From assembly GCF_002749975.1 (NCBI RefSeq), contig NZ_PEIG01000006.1:1-64000 (forward strand): 64,000 nt of DNA, read 5' to 3'. The translations under genes were made by a program, and so were the position numbers. Shown here piece by piece: positions 50,078 to 59,620 of the stretch; position 1 is the stretch's first letter; every line of letters starts with the position of its first letter. This DNA comes from Gloeocapsopsis sp. IPPAS B-1203. Its GTDB lineage: Bacteria; Cyanobacteriota; Cyanobacteriia; Cyanobacteriales; Chroococcidiopsidaceae. The notes under the pieces were generated by a model. The model worked only from the letters and a program-made list of their open reading frames with translations, was not told the origin of the DNA and did no database searches.

Positions 50078-50773
50078 TTAGTTACTGATGATTTCCTGAT
50101 CTATATCCAGGTTATCGCGTTGGCGAATCAATTCTGGACCTCGCGAGGTTCCTAATCGTGTCGCACCGGCTAAAATTAACTCAAACGCTTGTTCAATTGT
50201 ACGAATTCCGCCGGACGCTTTAATTCCGACACGATCTCTGGCAACTTCTTTCAAAAGTCGCACATCTGCAACTGTCGCACCTCCATGCCAACCAGTACTC
50301 GTTTTTAAAAATGCGGCTCCAGCATCCATACATATTTCTGCGGCAAGGCGTTTTTCTGCATCTGTCAGCAAGGCAGTTTCTAGAATAACTTTGACAGTTC
50401 TACCCACTTCACAAATCTCAGCAATTTCCCGATGTAATTGCTCAGTTTTACCCGCTTTGAGCCAACCGAGGTTAATGACAACATCTAATTCTGTTGCACC
50501 ATTATCTACTGCTTCTTGTGCTTCATAAAGCTTTACATTTGAGGTGGTAGCGCCTGTCGGAAATCCAATCACTGTACAAACTCGCGGATTCTTTCCGTGA
50601 AGCAGTTCAGCCGCTTGGCGTACATGAGTAGGGTAAACGCACACTGCTGCAAACTGAAAGCGATCTGCTTGTTCGCACCACTGTTGCACCTGCTCTGAAG
50701 TTGCTGTGGGATGTAGGAGCGCGTGATCGATTAATGGCGCAATATCTATATCTGGATAATCAGCAGCCATCAT
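50078..50773 (-). CDS. deoC: Deoxyribose-phosphate aldolase
   Basis: 231 residues, TIM barrel. Splits 2-deoxyribose-5-phosphate to glyceraldehyde-3-phosphate and acetaldehyde. The Schiff-base lysine is K157 in [21 protein letters not shown] and [14 protein letters not shown] complete the active site. On the same strand as recO, 64 bases upstream, probably an operon. Confidence 0.96.
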   Translation of the reverse strand: MMAADYPDIDIAPLIDHALLHPTATSEQVQQWCEQADRFQFAAVCVYPTHVRQAAELLHGKNPRVCTVIGFPTGATTSNVKLYEAQEAVDNGATELDVVINLGWLKAGKTEQLHREIAEICEVGRTVKVILETALLTDAEKRLAAEICMDAGAAFLKTSTGWHGGATVADVRLLKEVARDRVGIKASGGIRTIEQAFELILAGATRLGTSRGPELIRQRDNLDIDQEIISN

Positions 50774-51027
50774 TTATCTCCGAACAAAGTATATTTTGAT
50801 CAGAATCTTAAGGAAATTTAAAATCTTAAGCTCAGAATACCTTAAAACTAGCGATCGCGAAGCAAAAGATTGCTAATCTTCTATATCCCTCTAGTAACTT
50901 TTGTGCATTCGTCTGCTCAAAAGTCATGATGACAACCTCTTAGCTTAAAAGCTCTTTTGACTCAAAGACAATTTTCTTGGAGAAGACATCACCATATGCT
51001 GGCTCTTCTCAAATAGAGTGCTGTAAC

Positions 51028-51663
51028 TTATTTGCGACCAAAATCAGCAGGAATTTCACCCCAACATGCCGTATTCCATTTCAAAATAGGATTGGTATAT
51101 TCATTATTCTCTAACCACTTTAATCCTCTTTCTACCAAGTCAAAAATTTCTTTATTGCTATCACTTTTTGGCAGTTTTGTTCGGACTTTCTTGTTCCTAA
51201 CCCAAAGAATAGCAGTCTCTGAATCCGAATAAATAGGTAGATGACTTCCTTGCTTTTTTAGATAAGCAAGTCCATGAACAATAGCTAAAAACTCTCCAAG
51301 ATTATTCGTACCATTCGCCATTGGGCGTTTGTGGAAAATTACCTTGTGCGTTGCTGTACACATCCCTCTGTATTCAACATCACCAGGATTACCAATGCAC
51401 GACGCATCAACACAAACGCTATTTATAATAAATTTATTTACTGGTAAAACTTTATTTTGTGTTTCCCAAAAGCTTACTTGCTTTGGTTCAACTCGAAAAA
51501 GTAGCATTTGATCAGTTAGTCCTAATGCTGCTTCTTCTCTAGTTTTGAAGGATTTATATAGTGCACCACTAAACCCTTTAATTTGCTCTTCACATTCTGC
51601 CCAGCTTGTAAATATTCCTGTCTCTCTACCTTTAAAAACTGCATAGTATTTCTTGGTTGTCAT
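51028..51663 (-). CDS. Ribonuclease H with N-terminal viroplasmin (RNase H1-like hybrid-binding) domain
   Basis: 211 residues from ATG (MTTKKYYAVFKGRETGIFTS). Residues 3-47 form the viroplasmin/hybrid-binding domain (YAVFKGRETGIFTSWAECEEQI ... GALYKSFKTREEA, abridged). The RNase H fold follows with VCVDASCIGNPGDVEYRGM (first Asp), NNLGEFLAIVHGL (Glu), YSDSETAILWV (second Asp) and a terminal ADFGRK (last Asp). All four metal ligands are therefore present. It cuts RNA in RNA:DNA hybrids. This architecture is like eukaryotic RNase H1 and some Firmicutes/Bacteroidetes proteins. Lone gene. Confidence 0.88.
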   Translation of the reverse strand: MTTKKYYAVFKGRETGIFTSWAECEEQIKGFSGALYKSFKTREEAALGLTDQMLLFRVEPKQVSFWETQNKVLPVNKFIINSVCVDASCIGNPGDVEYRGMCTATHKVIFHKRPMANGTNNLGEFLAIVHGLAYLKKQGSHLPIYSDSETAILWVRNKKVRTKLPKSDSNKEIFDLVERGLKWLENNEYTNPILKWNTACWGEIPADFGRK

Positions 51664-51898
51664 TTTGTTTCTCTGTGGCCTTCCAAGACTAGGATTCCCC
51701 AAATCCTTAACTACTAGGCAAGATAACTTAAGAAGATTACCCCACTAACAAAATCCAAACTGCTCACTGACAAGCTTATGCCAACTCAACCCAATAGAGT
51801 TTTTTTACTCAAACATGTATTAGTGTGTAATTAATCATTGATGGCGATTAGTTCATAGCTTACTATTACCCATTACCCTTATCAGATAAATTTCTTTA

Positions 51899-52258
51899 TT
51901 GACCAAGATGCATGCACCTTCGCTTTATGAAACTGATTTCTATGCATGGACTGAAGAGCAAGTCAATTTGCTCAAGAATCAGCAGTGGGAGCAAGTAGAC
52001 GCCACTAACTTAATCGAGGAACAGGAATTGCGAGATAGATTAGGAGTGTTATTAGGACATCTTTTGAAATGGCAATTTCAATCTGAAAAACGTAGTAGTT
52101 GGTTAAGTACGATTCGAGAACAACGAATTCAAATCAAATTACTTTTGGCGGATAGCCCCAGTTTAAAACCATACTTAAATCAATTTTTTTTGGCTGCTTA
52201 CGAACTATGAATCCTGACTTCTTGCCCGAACCAGATATAATGAAGCTTGGCGAGTGAA
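51899..52258 (+). pseudogene. DUF29 gene with internal and C-terminal decay
   Basis: The frame 51899-52210 begins SLYETDFYAWTEEQVNLLKNQQW and has LGVLLGHLLKWQFQSEKRSSWLSTIREQR, the DUF29 pattern. Compared with the family it lacks the IESLGR-type stretch after NLIEE and stops early at 52208-52210. The next frame immediately gives NPDFLPEPDIMKLGE to a TGA at 52256-52258, resembling the family C-terminus. This points to two deletions, the second shifting frame. The 103-residue product might still be made. DUF29 is multi-copy and of unknown function. Confidence 0.68.
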
Positions 52259-52310
52259 GTCAATCTTCGTGAACTAATAAAAAATATAGCTGTAAAAATT
52301 TTGGGGCTTC

Positions 52311-53282
52311 TTACAGCAGAAACGGCGTATAGTTTCCGCCTAATGCTTCGACAACAGTGCGAGTATTAGCGATAATCATTTCAATGTAAGAATCTGCATC
52401 GCTTCCTGGAGGACCTATTGAGTCTGAGTACAAAGGTTGCGTAGCTAATTCAACTCCAGCTTCTGCAGCGACAGTTTGAATTAAGGCTGGATTAATTGTT
52501 GTTTCAGCAAAAATCGTGGGAACGTTTGCGTCTCTAATAGCATCAGATAATTGTCGTACTGTCTGGGCACTAGGTTGCTCTTCGGTACTGATACCAATTA
52601 AAGTCCCAAAAATTTTTAAGCCATAAGCATTAGCATAATATTGAAACGCATCGTGGGTCGTAACAAGCCGACGATTTTCGGGAGGAATAGTTTGAATTTG
52701 CTGACCAACCCAAGTGTGAAGTTGCTGCAATTGTGTTGTATAGTTTGCCGCATTTTGAGTCAAAACTTCCTGTTCTTCTGGTAATAACTCAATGAAAGCA
52801 TCTCGAATCGCGTTGACGATCGCGATCGCATTTTGGACATCTCCCCAAACATGAGGATCGGGAACCGTTGTTCCTTGTTCTTCTAGCTGTAGTGGTTGTA
52901 TAACTTCTCCGACTGCAAGTTTTCGTGCATTAACCCCTGCAGCATTCATGAGCCTAATCAAGCCAGGCTCTAAATTATAGCCGTTATAAAGAATCAAATC
53001 AGCTTTTTCAAAGGCAATACTATCTCGCGGGACAGGTTCATACACATGAGGGTCATCGCCTGGTTGTAAAATTCCTGTCAGTTGAATTTGCTCTTTTCCT
53101 AGTTGGGTAGCCCAGTCAGTAATAATTGTGCTCGTAGAAACAACACGAGCCTGAGCATTAGCCCCAGGATCGGCGCGATTGGTCATTGCTGCGCCACATG
53201 CACTCAACCATAACCCCAGCAAGAAGCCAACGACAACTTGCCATCTATAGTTTCTGCCTTGCGACCGAGTCCTCACTTTCAT
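52311..53282 (-). CDS. Mn/Zn ABC transporter substrate-binding lipoprotein (TroA/MntC/ZnuA family)
   Basis: 323 residues. A lipoprotein signal ends at LSACG (C29). Metal ligands by motif are H79 (GDDPHVYEP), H144 (DPHVWGD), H210 (TTHDAFQYY) and D287 (YSDSIG). His at the third site is the TroA/ZnuA pattern, whereas MntC has Glu. There is no His-rich loop of ZnuA type. Metal specificity is thus open between Mn and Zn. Divergent from its ATPase and permease across a repeat-bearing promoter. Confidence 0.88.
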   Translation of the reverse strand: MKVRTRSQGRNYRWQVVVGFLLGLWLSACGAAMTNRADPGANAQARVVSTSTIITDWATQLGKEQIQLTGILQPGDDPHVYEPVPRDSIAFEKADLILYNGYNLEPGLIRLMNAAGVNARKLAVGEVIQPLQLEEQGTTVPDPHVWGDVQNAIAIVNAIRDAFIELLPEEQEVLTQNAANYTTQLQQLHTWVGQQIQTIPPENRRLVTTHDAFQYYANAYGLKIFGTLIGISTEEQPSAQTVRQLSDAIRDANVPTIFAETTINPALIQTVAAEAGVELATQPLYSDSIGPPGSDADSYIEMIIANTRTVVEALGGNYTPFLL

Positions 53283-53297
53283 GGAATTGATACATTA

Positions 53298-53354
53298 GTT
53301 TTCATATTCTTTTCATTTTTCAGCATATACTGTTTTCATATTCTTTTCATTTTT
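53298..53354. promoter_or_regulatory. Phased direct repeats in the divergent metal-transporter promoter
   Basis: A 23-base sequence occurs twice exactly, at 53298-53320 and 53332-53354, 34 bases apart (about three helical turns). Each copy contains TTTTCAT twice, 11 bases apart. Such helix-phased direct repeats are typical of OmpR-type response regulators. In Synechocystis the mntCAB genes are repressed by the OmpR-type ManR, so a ManR-like operator is the natural guess. Confidence 0.6.
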
Positions 53355-53472
53355 AACCTTAGACGCGTCGACATTGTTACTTCTTACTTCATCGCTATAG
53401 AGCAAAAACATGACCCTTCTGCCCTTTCCTAGCCGTACAAAATCACATCTACCAGCGCCAAAAGACACTTTG

Positions 53473-54213
53473 ATGGAAGACGCAGCAATTACTGTCAGCC
53501 ATCTAGGAGTTCAATATCGAAATGTTGAAGCATTGCATGATGCTAACTTCGAGATTTACCCTGGAAGAATAACTGGAATTATCGGTCCTAACGGTGCTGG
53601 TAAGAGTACCTTAATCAAGGCAATGCTAGGGCTAGTTTCAGCAAGCAGTGGCACTGTATTGTATCGAGGTGAGCCGCTCAAGTCTCAGTTAGAGAAAGTC
53701 GCTTATGTTCCGCAACGCTCGATGATTGATTGGAGTTATCCTGCTACTGTGTGGGATATCGTTTTGATGGGGCGAGTGCGTAAAGCTGGTTGGTTTCGCC
53801 GCTTTTCTCATGTTAGCCGCCAAGTGGCTGCTGCTGCGTTGGAACGTGTGGGAATGAGTGAGTATCGCGATCGCTCAATCGGGCAACTCTCTGGTGGACA
53901 ACAGCAACGAGTTTTTCTTGCTCGTGCATTAGCAGAAGAAGCAGAGGTATTCTGTTTTGATGAACCACTAGCAGGCATTGATAAAAAAACTGAAGCAGTC
54001 ATTTTTGAGGTTTTTCACGAGCTAGCCGCAGCAGGTAAAATTGTGCTAGTTGTTAACCATGACTTGGGTGAAGCAATTACTAATTTTGACGACCTCATTT
54101 TATTGAATAAAGAAGTTATTGCGAGTGGTTCGCGTACTACTGTCTTACAACCCGAAAACATGAACCGCGCTTATCGAGGACAAGTTGTGTTTTTTAATGG
54201 AGAAGCAGCATGA
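53473..54213 (+). CDS. Mn/Zn ABC transporter ATP-binding protein
   Basis: 246 residues from ATG (MEDAAITVSHLGVQYRNVEA); the frame extends to an ATG at 53410. Walker A GPNGAGKST, signature LSGGQQQRVFLARAL, Walker B VFCFDEPLAGID and the H-loop VNHDLGE. The VPQRSMIDWSYPATVWDIVLMGR segment is typical of metal-importer ATPases. Pairs with the permease downstream. Confidence 0.93.
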   Translation: MEDAAITVSHLGVQYRNVEALHDANFEIYPGRITGIIGPNGAGKSTLIKAMLGLVSASSGTVLYRGEPLKSQLEKVAYVPQRSMIDWSYPATVWDIVLMGRVRKAGWFRRFSHVSRQVAAAALERVGMSEYRDRSIGQLSGGQQQRVFLARALAEEAEVFCFDEPLAGIDKKTEAVIFEVFHELAAAGKIVLVVNHDLGEAITNFDDLILLNKEVIASGSRTTVLQPENMNRAYRGQVVFFNGEAA

Positions 54214-54246
54214 AAAAACTATTAGCAATTAGCTACTCTGGTAATC

Positions 54247-54267
54247 GGTAATTGGTAATTGGTAATT
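54247..54267. repeat. Three tandem GGTAATT units
   Basis: A seven-base unit repeated three times between the ATPase and permease genes, in a 150-base spacer unusual for such a pair. It looks like simple low-complexity spacer DNA. Confidence 0.7.
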
Positions 54268-54362
54268 GGAACTACCGATTCTGTTTCCCAATAAAATATA
54301 TCTAAAATTTCTGAAGAACTCTAAAAGCCAAAAGCTAACCACTAATTGCTAATCGCTGATTT

Positions 54363-55259
54363 ATGCTAGAAGCTATTATTGAACCGTTGCAGTATGGTTT
54401 TATGCAGCGATCGCTTGTGATTGCTGTTTTGGTTGGGGTGATTTGTGCGATTGTGGGTAGCTATTTAATGGTACAACGCCTAGCGTTACTTGGAGATGCA
54501 ATTAGCCATTCAGTATTACCAGGACTCGCGATCGCTTTTATAGTAGGAGCAGATATTTTTGTCGGTGCTTTTATTGCAGGAGTCGTTAGTACACTTGCTA
54601 TTGCTTTGATTCGGACGCGATCGCCGATTAAAGAAGATGCCGCAATGGGAATTGTTTTTTCTGCCTTTTTTGCGTTAGGAATTACGTTAATTACTATTGT
54701 GCAGAAAACAAATAAAATCGATCTCAACCATTTCTTATTCGGTAACATTTTAGGTGTTACTTCTCAAGATGTTTGGAATACAGCAATTATTTCTTTATTT
54801 GTGATTGCTGTTGTTTTTTTACTCTATAAAGAATTATTGTTTTATACTTTTGATCCTGTGGGTGCGCAAGCAGCAGGATTACCTGTCAATCTCCTCAATT
54901 TTGGCTTGATGGTGTTAATTGCCTTGACAATTGTAGCGAGTCTTACAGCAGTTGGTGTCATTTTAGTTTTAGCGCTATTGATTACACCAGGAGCAACAGC
55001 ATACTTACTTGTCAAACGCCTCAATCAAATGATGATTTTAGGTGCAATTATAGGTATTGTTGCTAGTATTAGCGGTATGTATCTTAGCTACTTTTATAAT
55101 TTACCTTCGGGTCCAGCGATTGTTTTAGTCGCATCTGGCATTTTTGTATTAGCACTATTATTTAGCCCAAGTCAAGGCATCTTAACCTATCCACAGTCTC
55201 ATTCACAGGGATGGGCTTTTTGGAAAGAAATTAAGAATTTACTGCGATCGCGTTCTTAA
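54363..55259 (+). CDS. Mn/Zn ABC transporter permease
   Basis: 298 residues of the ABC-3 family (MntB/ZnuB/TroC) with about 8-9 membrane spans. LEAIIEPLQYGFMQRSLVIAV, GSYLMVQRLALLGDAISHSVLPGLAIAF (in part) and VGVILVLALLITPGATAYLL are the family signature. It completes the importer with the binding protein at 52311 and the ATPase at 53473. Confidence 0.94.
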   Translation: MLEAIIEPLQYGFMQRSLVIAVLVGVICAIVGSYLMVQRLALLGDAISHSVLPGLAIAFIVGADIFVGAFIAGVVSTLAIALIRTRSPIKEDAAMGIVFSAFFALGITLITIVQKTNKIDLNHFLFGNILGVTSQDVWNTAIISLFVIAVVFLLYKELLFYTFDPVGAQAAGLPVNLLNFGLMVLIALTIVASLTAVGVILVLALLITPGATAYLLVKRLNQMMILGAIIGIVASISGMYLSYFYNLPSGPAIVLVASGIFVLALLFSPSQGILTYPQSHSQGWAFWKEIKNLLRSRS

Positions 55260-55277
55260 GTCAATTAGCTAACAGTT

Positions 55278-55892
55278 TTAGTCTGCTGGCAATGATATCT
55301 GGTTGAGAATAACTCCCACTTCTTCCATACCTGCGGAATTGTTTTGCATAGCATAAAGTTCTCTTGCTTTTTGTAGTGATGCAACTGCTTGAGAAACTTT
55401 ACCTTGACTCCAAAACGCAACTCCTAAGTTTTGGCGAGAGACTGGATCGCTTGGGTTAATCTGAATGGCACGATTAAACGCCGCGATCGCTTCAGCGAAT
55501 TTACCTTGACTTCCTAGTGCAATTCCCAAATTGTTGTAAGTTTCAAAATTTTGAGGATTAATTTCAATAGCACGATTGAACGCCGCGATCGCCTCAGCAA
55601 ATTTGTTTTGATTACCAAGCGCTAGTCCAAGATTATTATGGGCGTTTTCGTATTCTGGATAGATTGAAATAGCACGATTAAACGCCGCGATCGCTTCTGC
55701 TAATCTTCCTTGTTCTGCTAATTCTACTCCTTGGTTATTATGAACTTCTGCCTGCTGTCTACTGGCGATAGATGGCATATCAGCCGAAATAATATATGAA
55801 TCTAACGCTAAACTTGGCTGAATCCATATAAAAACGCTAGTAAATCCTACCGCAATCAACCCAGCAAGAATATAAGGCTTTTTCATAAACAA
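55278..55892 (-). CDS. Exported TPR-repeat protein
   Basis: 204 residues. Residues 1-28 are a signal peptide or membrane anchor. Four TPR units follow (about residues 47-180), with near-identical 34-residue repeats containing EAIAAFNRAI and NLGIALG. The repeats show HIP1 sites at the same codon position (GCGATCGC in A-I-A), pointing to recent duplication. A protein-interaction role is likely but no partner is evident. The first codon could also be the ATG two codons in. Confidence 0.87.
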   Translation of the reverse strand: MFMKKPYILAGLIAVGFTSVFIWIQPSLALDSYIISADMPSIASRQQAEVHNNQGVELAEQGRLAEAIAAFNRAISIYPEYENAHNNLGLALGNQNKFAEAIAAFNRAIEINPQNFETYNNLGIALGSQGKFAEAIAAFNRAIQINPSDPVSRQNLGVAFWSQGKVSQAVASLQKARELYAMQNNSAGMEEVGVILNQISLPAD

Positions 55893-56089
55893 CTCCGCCT
55901 GGAGATACAGATAAATGTTGGTATGAAACGAGCTTTTTGATTCTTTTAGCTTAACTGGTTTAGAAAAGTGACTTCTTATAACAAGTTCTACCAGTTTTCC
56001 ATCTTAGGTACTCGTGACATACTTCTTGCTCCCTACTACTTGGAGATGCGATCGCGTTAAGATAACAAAAGTTCACATTTGAGGGTGCT

Positions 56090-56551
56090 ATGGCAGTTAA
56101 AGTTGGAGATACCGCTCCTGATTTTACTCTTCCTTCGCAATCGGGTACAGCGGTTAAACTAAGTGACTTTCAGGGGAAATCTGTTGTTTTGTACTTTTAT
56201 CCTAAAGATGACACCCCAGGATGTACGAAAGAATCATGTGCCTTTCGCGATCAGTATGAAGTTTTTCAAAATGCTGGTGCAGAAGTCATTGGAGTAAGCG
56301 CTGACTCTCCCGATTCACATCAACGATTTGCAGCGAAATATCAATTACCTTTTACGCTTTTAAGTGACGCTGGCAATCAAGTCAGAAAGTTATATGGCGT
56401 TCCTGCAACCCTCGGTTTATTACCTGGAAGAGTGACTTATGTGATCGATCAACAGGGAGTTGTCCAGCATATTTTCAACTCCCAGTTTAACTTTCAAGGT
56501 CACGTTGACGAAGCGTTGAAGACTTTGCAACAAATAGGGGCGAGAGGCTAG
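56090..56551 (+). CDS. bcp: Bcp/PrxQ-type thioredoxin-dependent peroxiredoxin
   Basis: 153 residues. Peroxidatic C45 and resolving C50 in [18 protein letters not shown], the alpha-2 helix arrangement of PrxQ. Detoxifies peroxides with electrons from thioredoxin. No signal peptide. Second peroxiredoxin in the window, of a different class from the one at 3297. Confidence 0.95.
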   Translation: MAVKVGDTAPDFTLPSQSGTAVKLSDFQGKSVVLYFYPKDDTPGCTKESCAFRDQYEVFQNAGAEVIGVSADSPDSHQRFAAKYQLPFTLLSDAGNQVRKLYGVPATLGLLPGRVTYVIDQQGVVQHIFNSQFNFQGHVDEALKTLQQIGARG

Positions 56552-56648
56552 TTGTTAGTTTTGAGTGATGAGTTTTGAGTTAATAGAATTTTCTTAACTC
56601 TTCTACACCTCAGATCTCCTCTGCACTCAAATTATGCAAAGCTATAAC

Positions 56649-57290
56649 TTAATGATGTGCTTTCTCTGCTCGTGATGTACTTTCAGCGTTGCCATTGTTG
56701 CTGTTGCCGTTACTATTGCGCGGTTGAATCACGCCATAACCACCGTGGTTGCGTTCGTAAATAACGTTGATTTCTCCTGTTTCCGCATTGCGGAACATAT
56801 AAAAGTCGTGATCGACTAATTGTAGCTGTTCTAATGCTTCCGTAATTGTCATGGGTGGCATAGCAAAGTATTTAGTTCGCACGACTTCTTCAGGAAGTTC
56901 AGGAGTGCGATCGCCAATGAGATCTTCTACAACAGGTGTTGGTTCTATTGCTATGCTTGTTTTTTCTGGAACCTGTGTTTTCTTGTCGTGGCGCTTCTCT
57001 TTGTATTTCCGCAGTTTCCGCGCAATTTTATCCGCTACCATATCGATACTAGCGTATAAATTCTCACTACTCTCCTCGGCACGAATTACACTTCCGTTGG
57101 CGTAAATCGTCACTTCTGCGGCTTGCTTGTCATTGATGCGTGGATTGCGTGCTACAGATAAATGCACATCCACTTCGTTAGTTAAATTTTGAAAGTGATT
57201 TACTGCCTTTTCAATTTTCTGATGTACATATTCGCGAATTCCATCAGTAATTTCAATGTTTTTGCCGTGGATGACTAGTTTCATATTCAA
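56649..57290 (-). CDS. hpf: Long-form ribosome hibernation promoting factor (LrtA)
   Basis: 213 residues. The S30AE domain (1-110: [33 protein letters not shown]) binds the decoding centre. The linker leads to a C-terminal dimerisation domain (about 135-190: [32 protein letters not shown], in part) that joins ribosomes into 100S dimers. Known in cyanobacteria as LrtA, a light-repressed transcript stabilised in the dark through its 5' UTR. The long upstream gap is consistent with that. Confidence 0.94.
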   Translation of the reverse strand: MNMKLVIHGKNIEITDGIREYVHQKIEKAVNHFQNLTNEVDVHLSVARNPRINDKQAAEVTIYANGSVIRAEESSENLYASIDMVADKIARKLRKYKEKRHDKKTQVPEKTSIAIEPTPVVEDLIGDRTPELPEEVVRTKYFAMPPMTITEALEQLQLVDHDFYMFRNAETGEINVIYERNHGGYGVIQPRNSNGNSNNGNAESTSRAEKAHH

Positions 57291-57921
57291 TTCTCCGGCT
57301 AGCGTACTGTCTAAAACGAAACGAAATTTGCAAGAGGAAATACTACTTTTTATGACAACAAATTGTTGTTTGAGCTACTAAGTACTAAAGCAGATGTTTC
57401 ACTTGTTTAGTGTTTCAGCACAAACCTAAAATTAGTTGCTATTTTTACCACACTCGCATAAGATTACAAAATCTTATCTCTGCGTTGAGATAATGGTTTT
57501 GTTACCAGAATTTGCTTTGCTTTCTTGAACTTTTCAGCATAATACATCTATTTTATAACCTTTATAGCACTCCTATCTGAGTTGTCACTGCCCTTACCAT
57601 AAAGTGTCTGTGATAACAAAAGAAATAAGGGGAGTTTCATAAACAATTTAGGTATTGCTATGGAAGGTTTTCTATTATGCACTCACTTTCTCTAGTAATG
57701 CTACTGGTTTGTATATTATCTTCCAACTTGCCAGGTGTGGTGATGTAAGAAGTAGTTCTCTCCATGTCCATTTGAGGTTATATGTTTACCTTAACACTTT
57801 GTATTCTCCCAAACATAATACTTTTATACTCTCTTTAAGAACCTTTGCAACTTTTGACATTTCTTGATTTGTGCTTTGAAAATGAAATGAATTGTGTTGG
57901 TGATTAAGCTTAAATTCTGTT
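57291..57921. other. Divergent intergenic region between hpf/lrtA and lipB
   Basis: About 630 AT-rich bases with no supported gene; a 70-codon frame at 57655-57867 lacks coding character. It probably carries the lrtA 5' UTR and both promoters. No clear terminator or RNA motif was seen. Confidence 0.5.
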
Positions 57922-58644
57922 ATGTTTTTTGATACAAAGAAATTATTTCATACTTCAGAAGTGAGCCAAAATCGCAAATGTTTGTTATGCAAACCTGGAG
58001 TAGTTCCCTACCAAATAGCATGGCAATGGCAGCGATCGCTACAACAACGTGTCTATGACTCTGACTCGGAAGATGTCTTGATTTTGCTCGAACATCCCCC
58101 CGTGTATACTTTAGGGCAAGGTGCCGATCCTAAATTTATTAAATTTGATCCTGACAAGAGTAGATATGATGTGTATCGAGTCGAACGCGGCGGCGAAGTG
58201 ACGTATCATTGTCCTGGTCAACTCGTTGGTTATCCAATTTTAAATCTGCAGTATTATTACAAAGACTTACACTGGTATCTTCGTCAGTTAGAAGAAGTAG
58301 TTATTCAAGTATTAGCCGTTTACGGATTGCCAGGAGAACGTTATCCAGGATTAACAGGTGTTTGGCTAGAAGGCTATAAAGTTGCAGCGATCGGGATTAA
58401 AGTTAGTCGCTGGGTGACAATGCACGGATTTGCTTTAAACGTGTGTCCCGACATGACAGGCTTTGAGCGCATTGTTCCTTGTGGTATTTCTGATAAACCT
58501 GTTGGTAGTCTATCGCAGTGGATTCCTGACATTACTTTAGAACAAGTCATTCCACACGTCACTCAAGCTTTCGCTACAGTATTTGATGTCAATATGGTAA
58601 AAACTGAAGTAAAACATTTACAAATTCTAGCCACTAGTCACTAA
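57922..58644 (+). CDS. lipB: Octanoyl-[ACP]:protein N-octanoyltransferase
   Basis: 240 residues. Moves octanoyl from ACP to lipoate-dependent enzymes. The [19 protein letters not shown] block, the catalytic lysine K160 ([14 protein letters not shown]) and the acyl-accepting C187 ([15 protein letters not shown]) are intact. The first 20 residues are not conserved, and a later start is possible. Confidence 0.94.
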   Translation: MFFDTKKLFHTSEVSQNRKCLLCKPGVVPYQIAWQWQRSLQQRVYDSDSEDVLILLEHPPVYTLGQGADPKFIKFDPDKSRYDVYRVERGGEVTYHCPGQLVGYPILNLQYYYKDLHWYLRQLEEVVIQVLAVYGLPGERYPGLTGVWLEGYKVAAIGIKVSRWVTMHGFALNVCPDMTGFERIVPCGISDKPVGSLSQWIPDITLEQVIPHVTQAFATVFDVNMVKTEVKHLQILATSH

Positions 58645-58668
58645 TCACTCCTCACTCCTTCATTCAAC
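58632..58668. repeat. 37-base direct repeat, copy 1 (lipB end)
   Basis: Begins CACTAGTCACTAATCACTCC and ends ATTCAAC; identical to 58704-58740. It covers the last codons and stop of lipB. Confidence 0.9.
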
Positions 58669-58703
58669 TTTAAAGAGTGAAACATCTGAAGAAGCTGTGT
58701 CAA

Positions 58704-58740
58704 CACTAGTCACTAATCACTCCTCACTCCTTCATTCAAC
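58704..58740. repeat. 37-base direct repeat, copy 2 (ABC gene end)
   Basis: Identical to 58632-58668, 72 bases downstream. It supplies the last codons and stop of the convergent ABC ATPase gene, so the two genes' 3' ends share one sequence read in opposite directions. Confidence 0.9.
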
Positions 58741-59480
58741 CGACTCAAGAAAGCCCGCAAGCGATCGCTTTTAGGATGCGTTAATACTTCACGCGCTGCA
58801 CCTTGTTCTTCGACTTGACCTTGATTCATAAACATTACCCGATGAGCAACTTCCCGTGCAAATTGCATTTCATGGGTAACGACTACCATTGTCATGCCAT
58901 CAGCAGCAAGTTGTTGCATCACTTGCAAAACTTCGGATACAAGTTCGGGATCTAAGGCGCTGGTTGGTTCGTCAAATAGTATCACCTGCGGATTCATACA
59001 TAAACTACGAGCGATCGCCACGCGTTGCTTTTGTCCTCCTGAGAGTTGTTCGGGGTAAGCACTTGCTTTATCAAACAACCCGACTTTTTCTAAATACAAT
59101 CCTGCAAGTTGGGCGCTTTCTTTGGGTGATTTACCTAATACCTTACGCTGGGCGATTGTCAGATTCTCTAATACGCTCAAGTGCGGAAACAAGTTAAATT
59201 GCTGAAATACCATTCCTACTTGCGATCGCAATTGTCGCAATTGACGATAATTCAACTTGGGCTGAGACAAATCCATGTCATTGACAATCAAGCGCCCACC
59301 ATCAATTGCTTCAAGACGATTAAAGCAACGTAACAACGTACTTTTGCCACAACCTGATGAACCAATAATTGCCACAACCTCCCCACGATGGATTTCACCA
59401 CTAATTCCTCGCAGTACTCGCAGCGAACCAAAATTTTTTTCGATATTCTCAAACCTAATTGCGGTGGTGGAGTTAACCAT
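58713..59480 (-). CDS. Polar amino-acid ABC transporter ATP-binding protein
   Basis: 255 residues, GlnQ/HisP type. Walker [26 protein letters not shown], signature [15 protein letters not shown], Walker [17 protein letters not shown] and H-loop [12 protein letters not shown]. Divergent from the fused binding-protein/permease gene, with which it forms a complete importer. Its C-terminal codons lie in a duplicated 37-base repeat. Confidence 0.94.
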   Translation of the reverse strand: MVNSTTAIRFENIEKNFGSLRVLRGISGEIHRGEVVAIIGSSGCGKSTLLRCFNRLEAIDGGRLIVNDMDLSQPKLNYRQLRQLRSQVGMVFQQFNLFPHLSVLENLTIAQRKVLGKSPKESAQLAGLYLEKVGLFDKASAYPEQLSGGQKQRVAIARSLCMNPQVILFDEPTSALDPELVSEVLQVMQQLAADGMTMVVVTHEMQFAREVAHRVMFMNQGQVEEQGAAREVLTHPKSDRLRAFLSRLNEGVRSD

Positions 59481-59620
59481 ATCCCTGTCTCACAAGGCGA
59501 AGTTTTGTAGAAATTATTTCAGATACACCACAGTTGATTGTAATCTTGTCTACATCCGAGTCAACCTACTTGAGATTGAATTTGCATTTAGGACGCAGAA
59601 ATACCGAGGAGAAAAACAAT

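Noticed and set aside
54247-54267. Regulatory iterons
   Set aside because: Three seven-base units in a simple AT-rich run are within what low-complexity spacer gives.
57655-57867. 70-codon frame in the hpf-lipB gap
   Set aside because: Low complexity and no start context; better explained as leader DNA.
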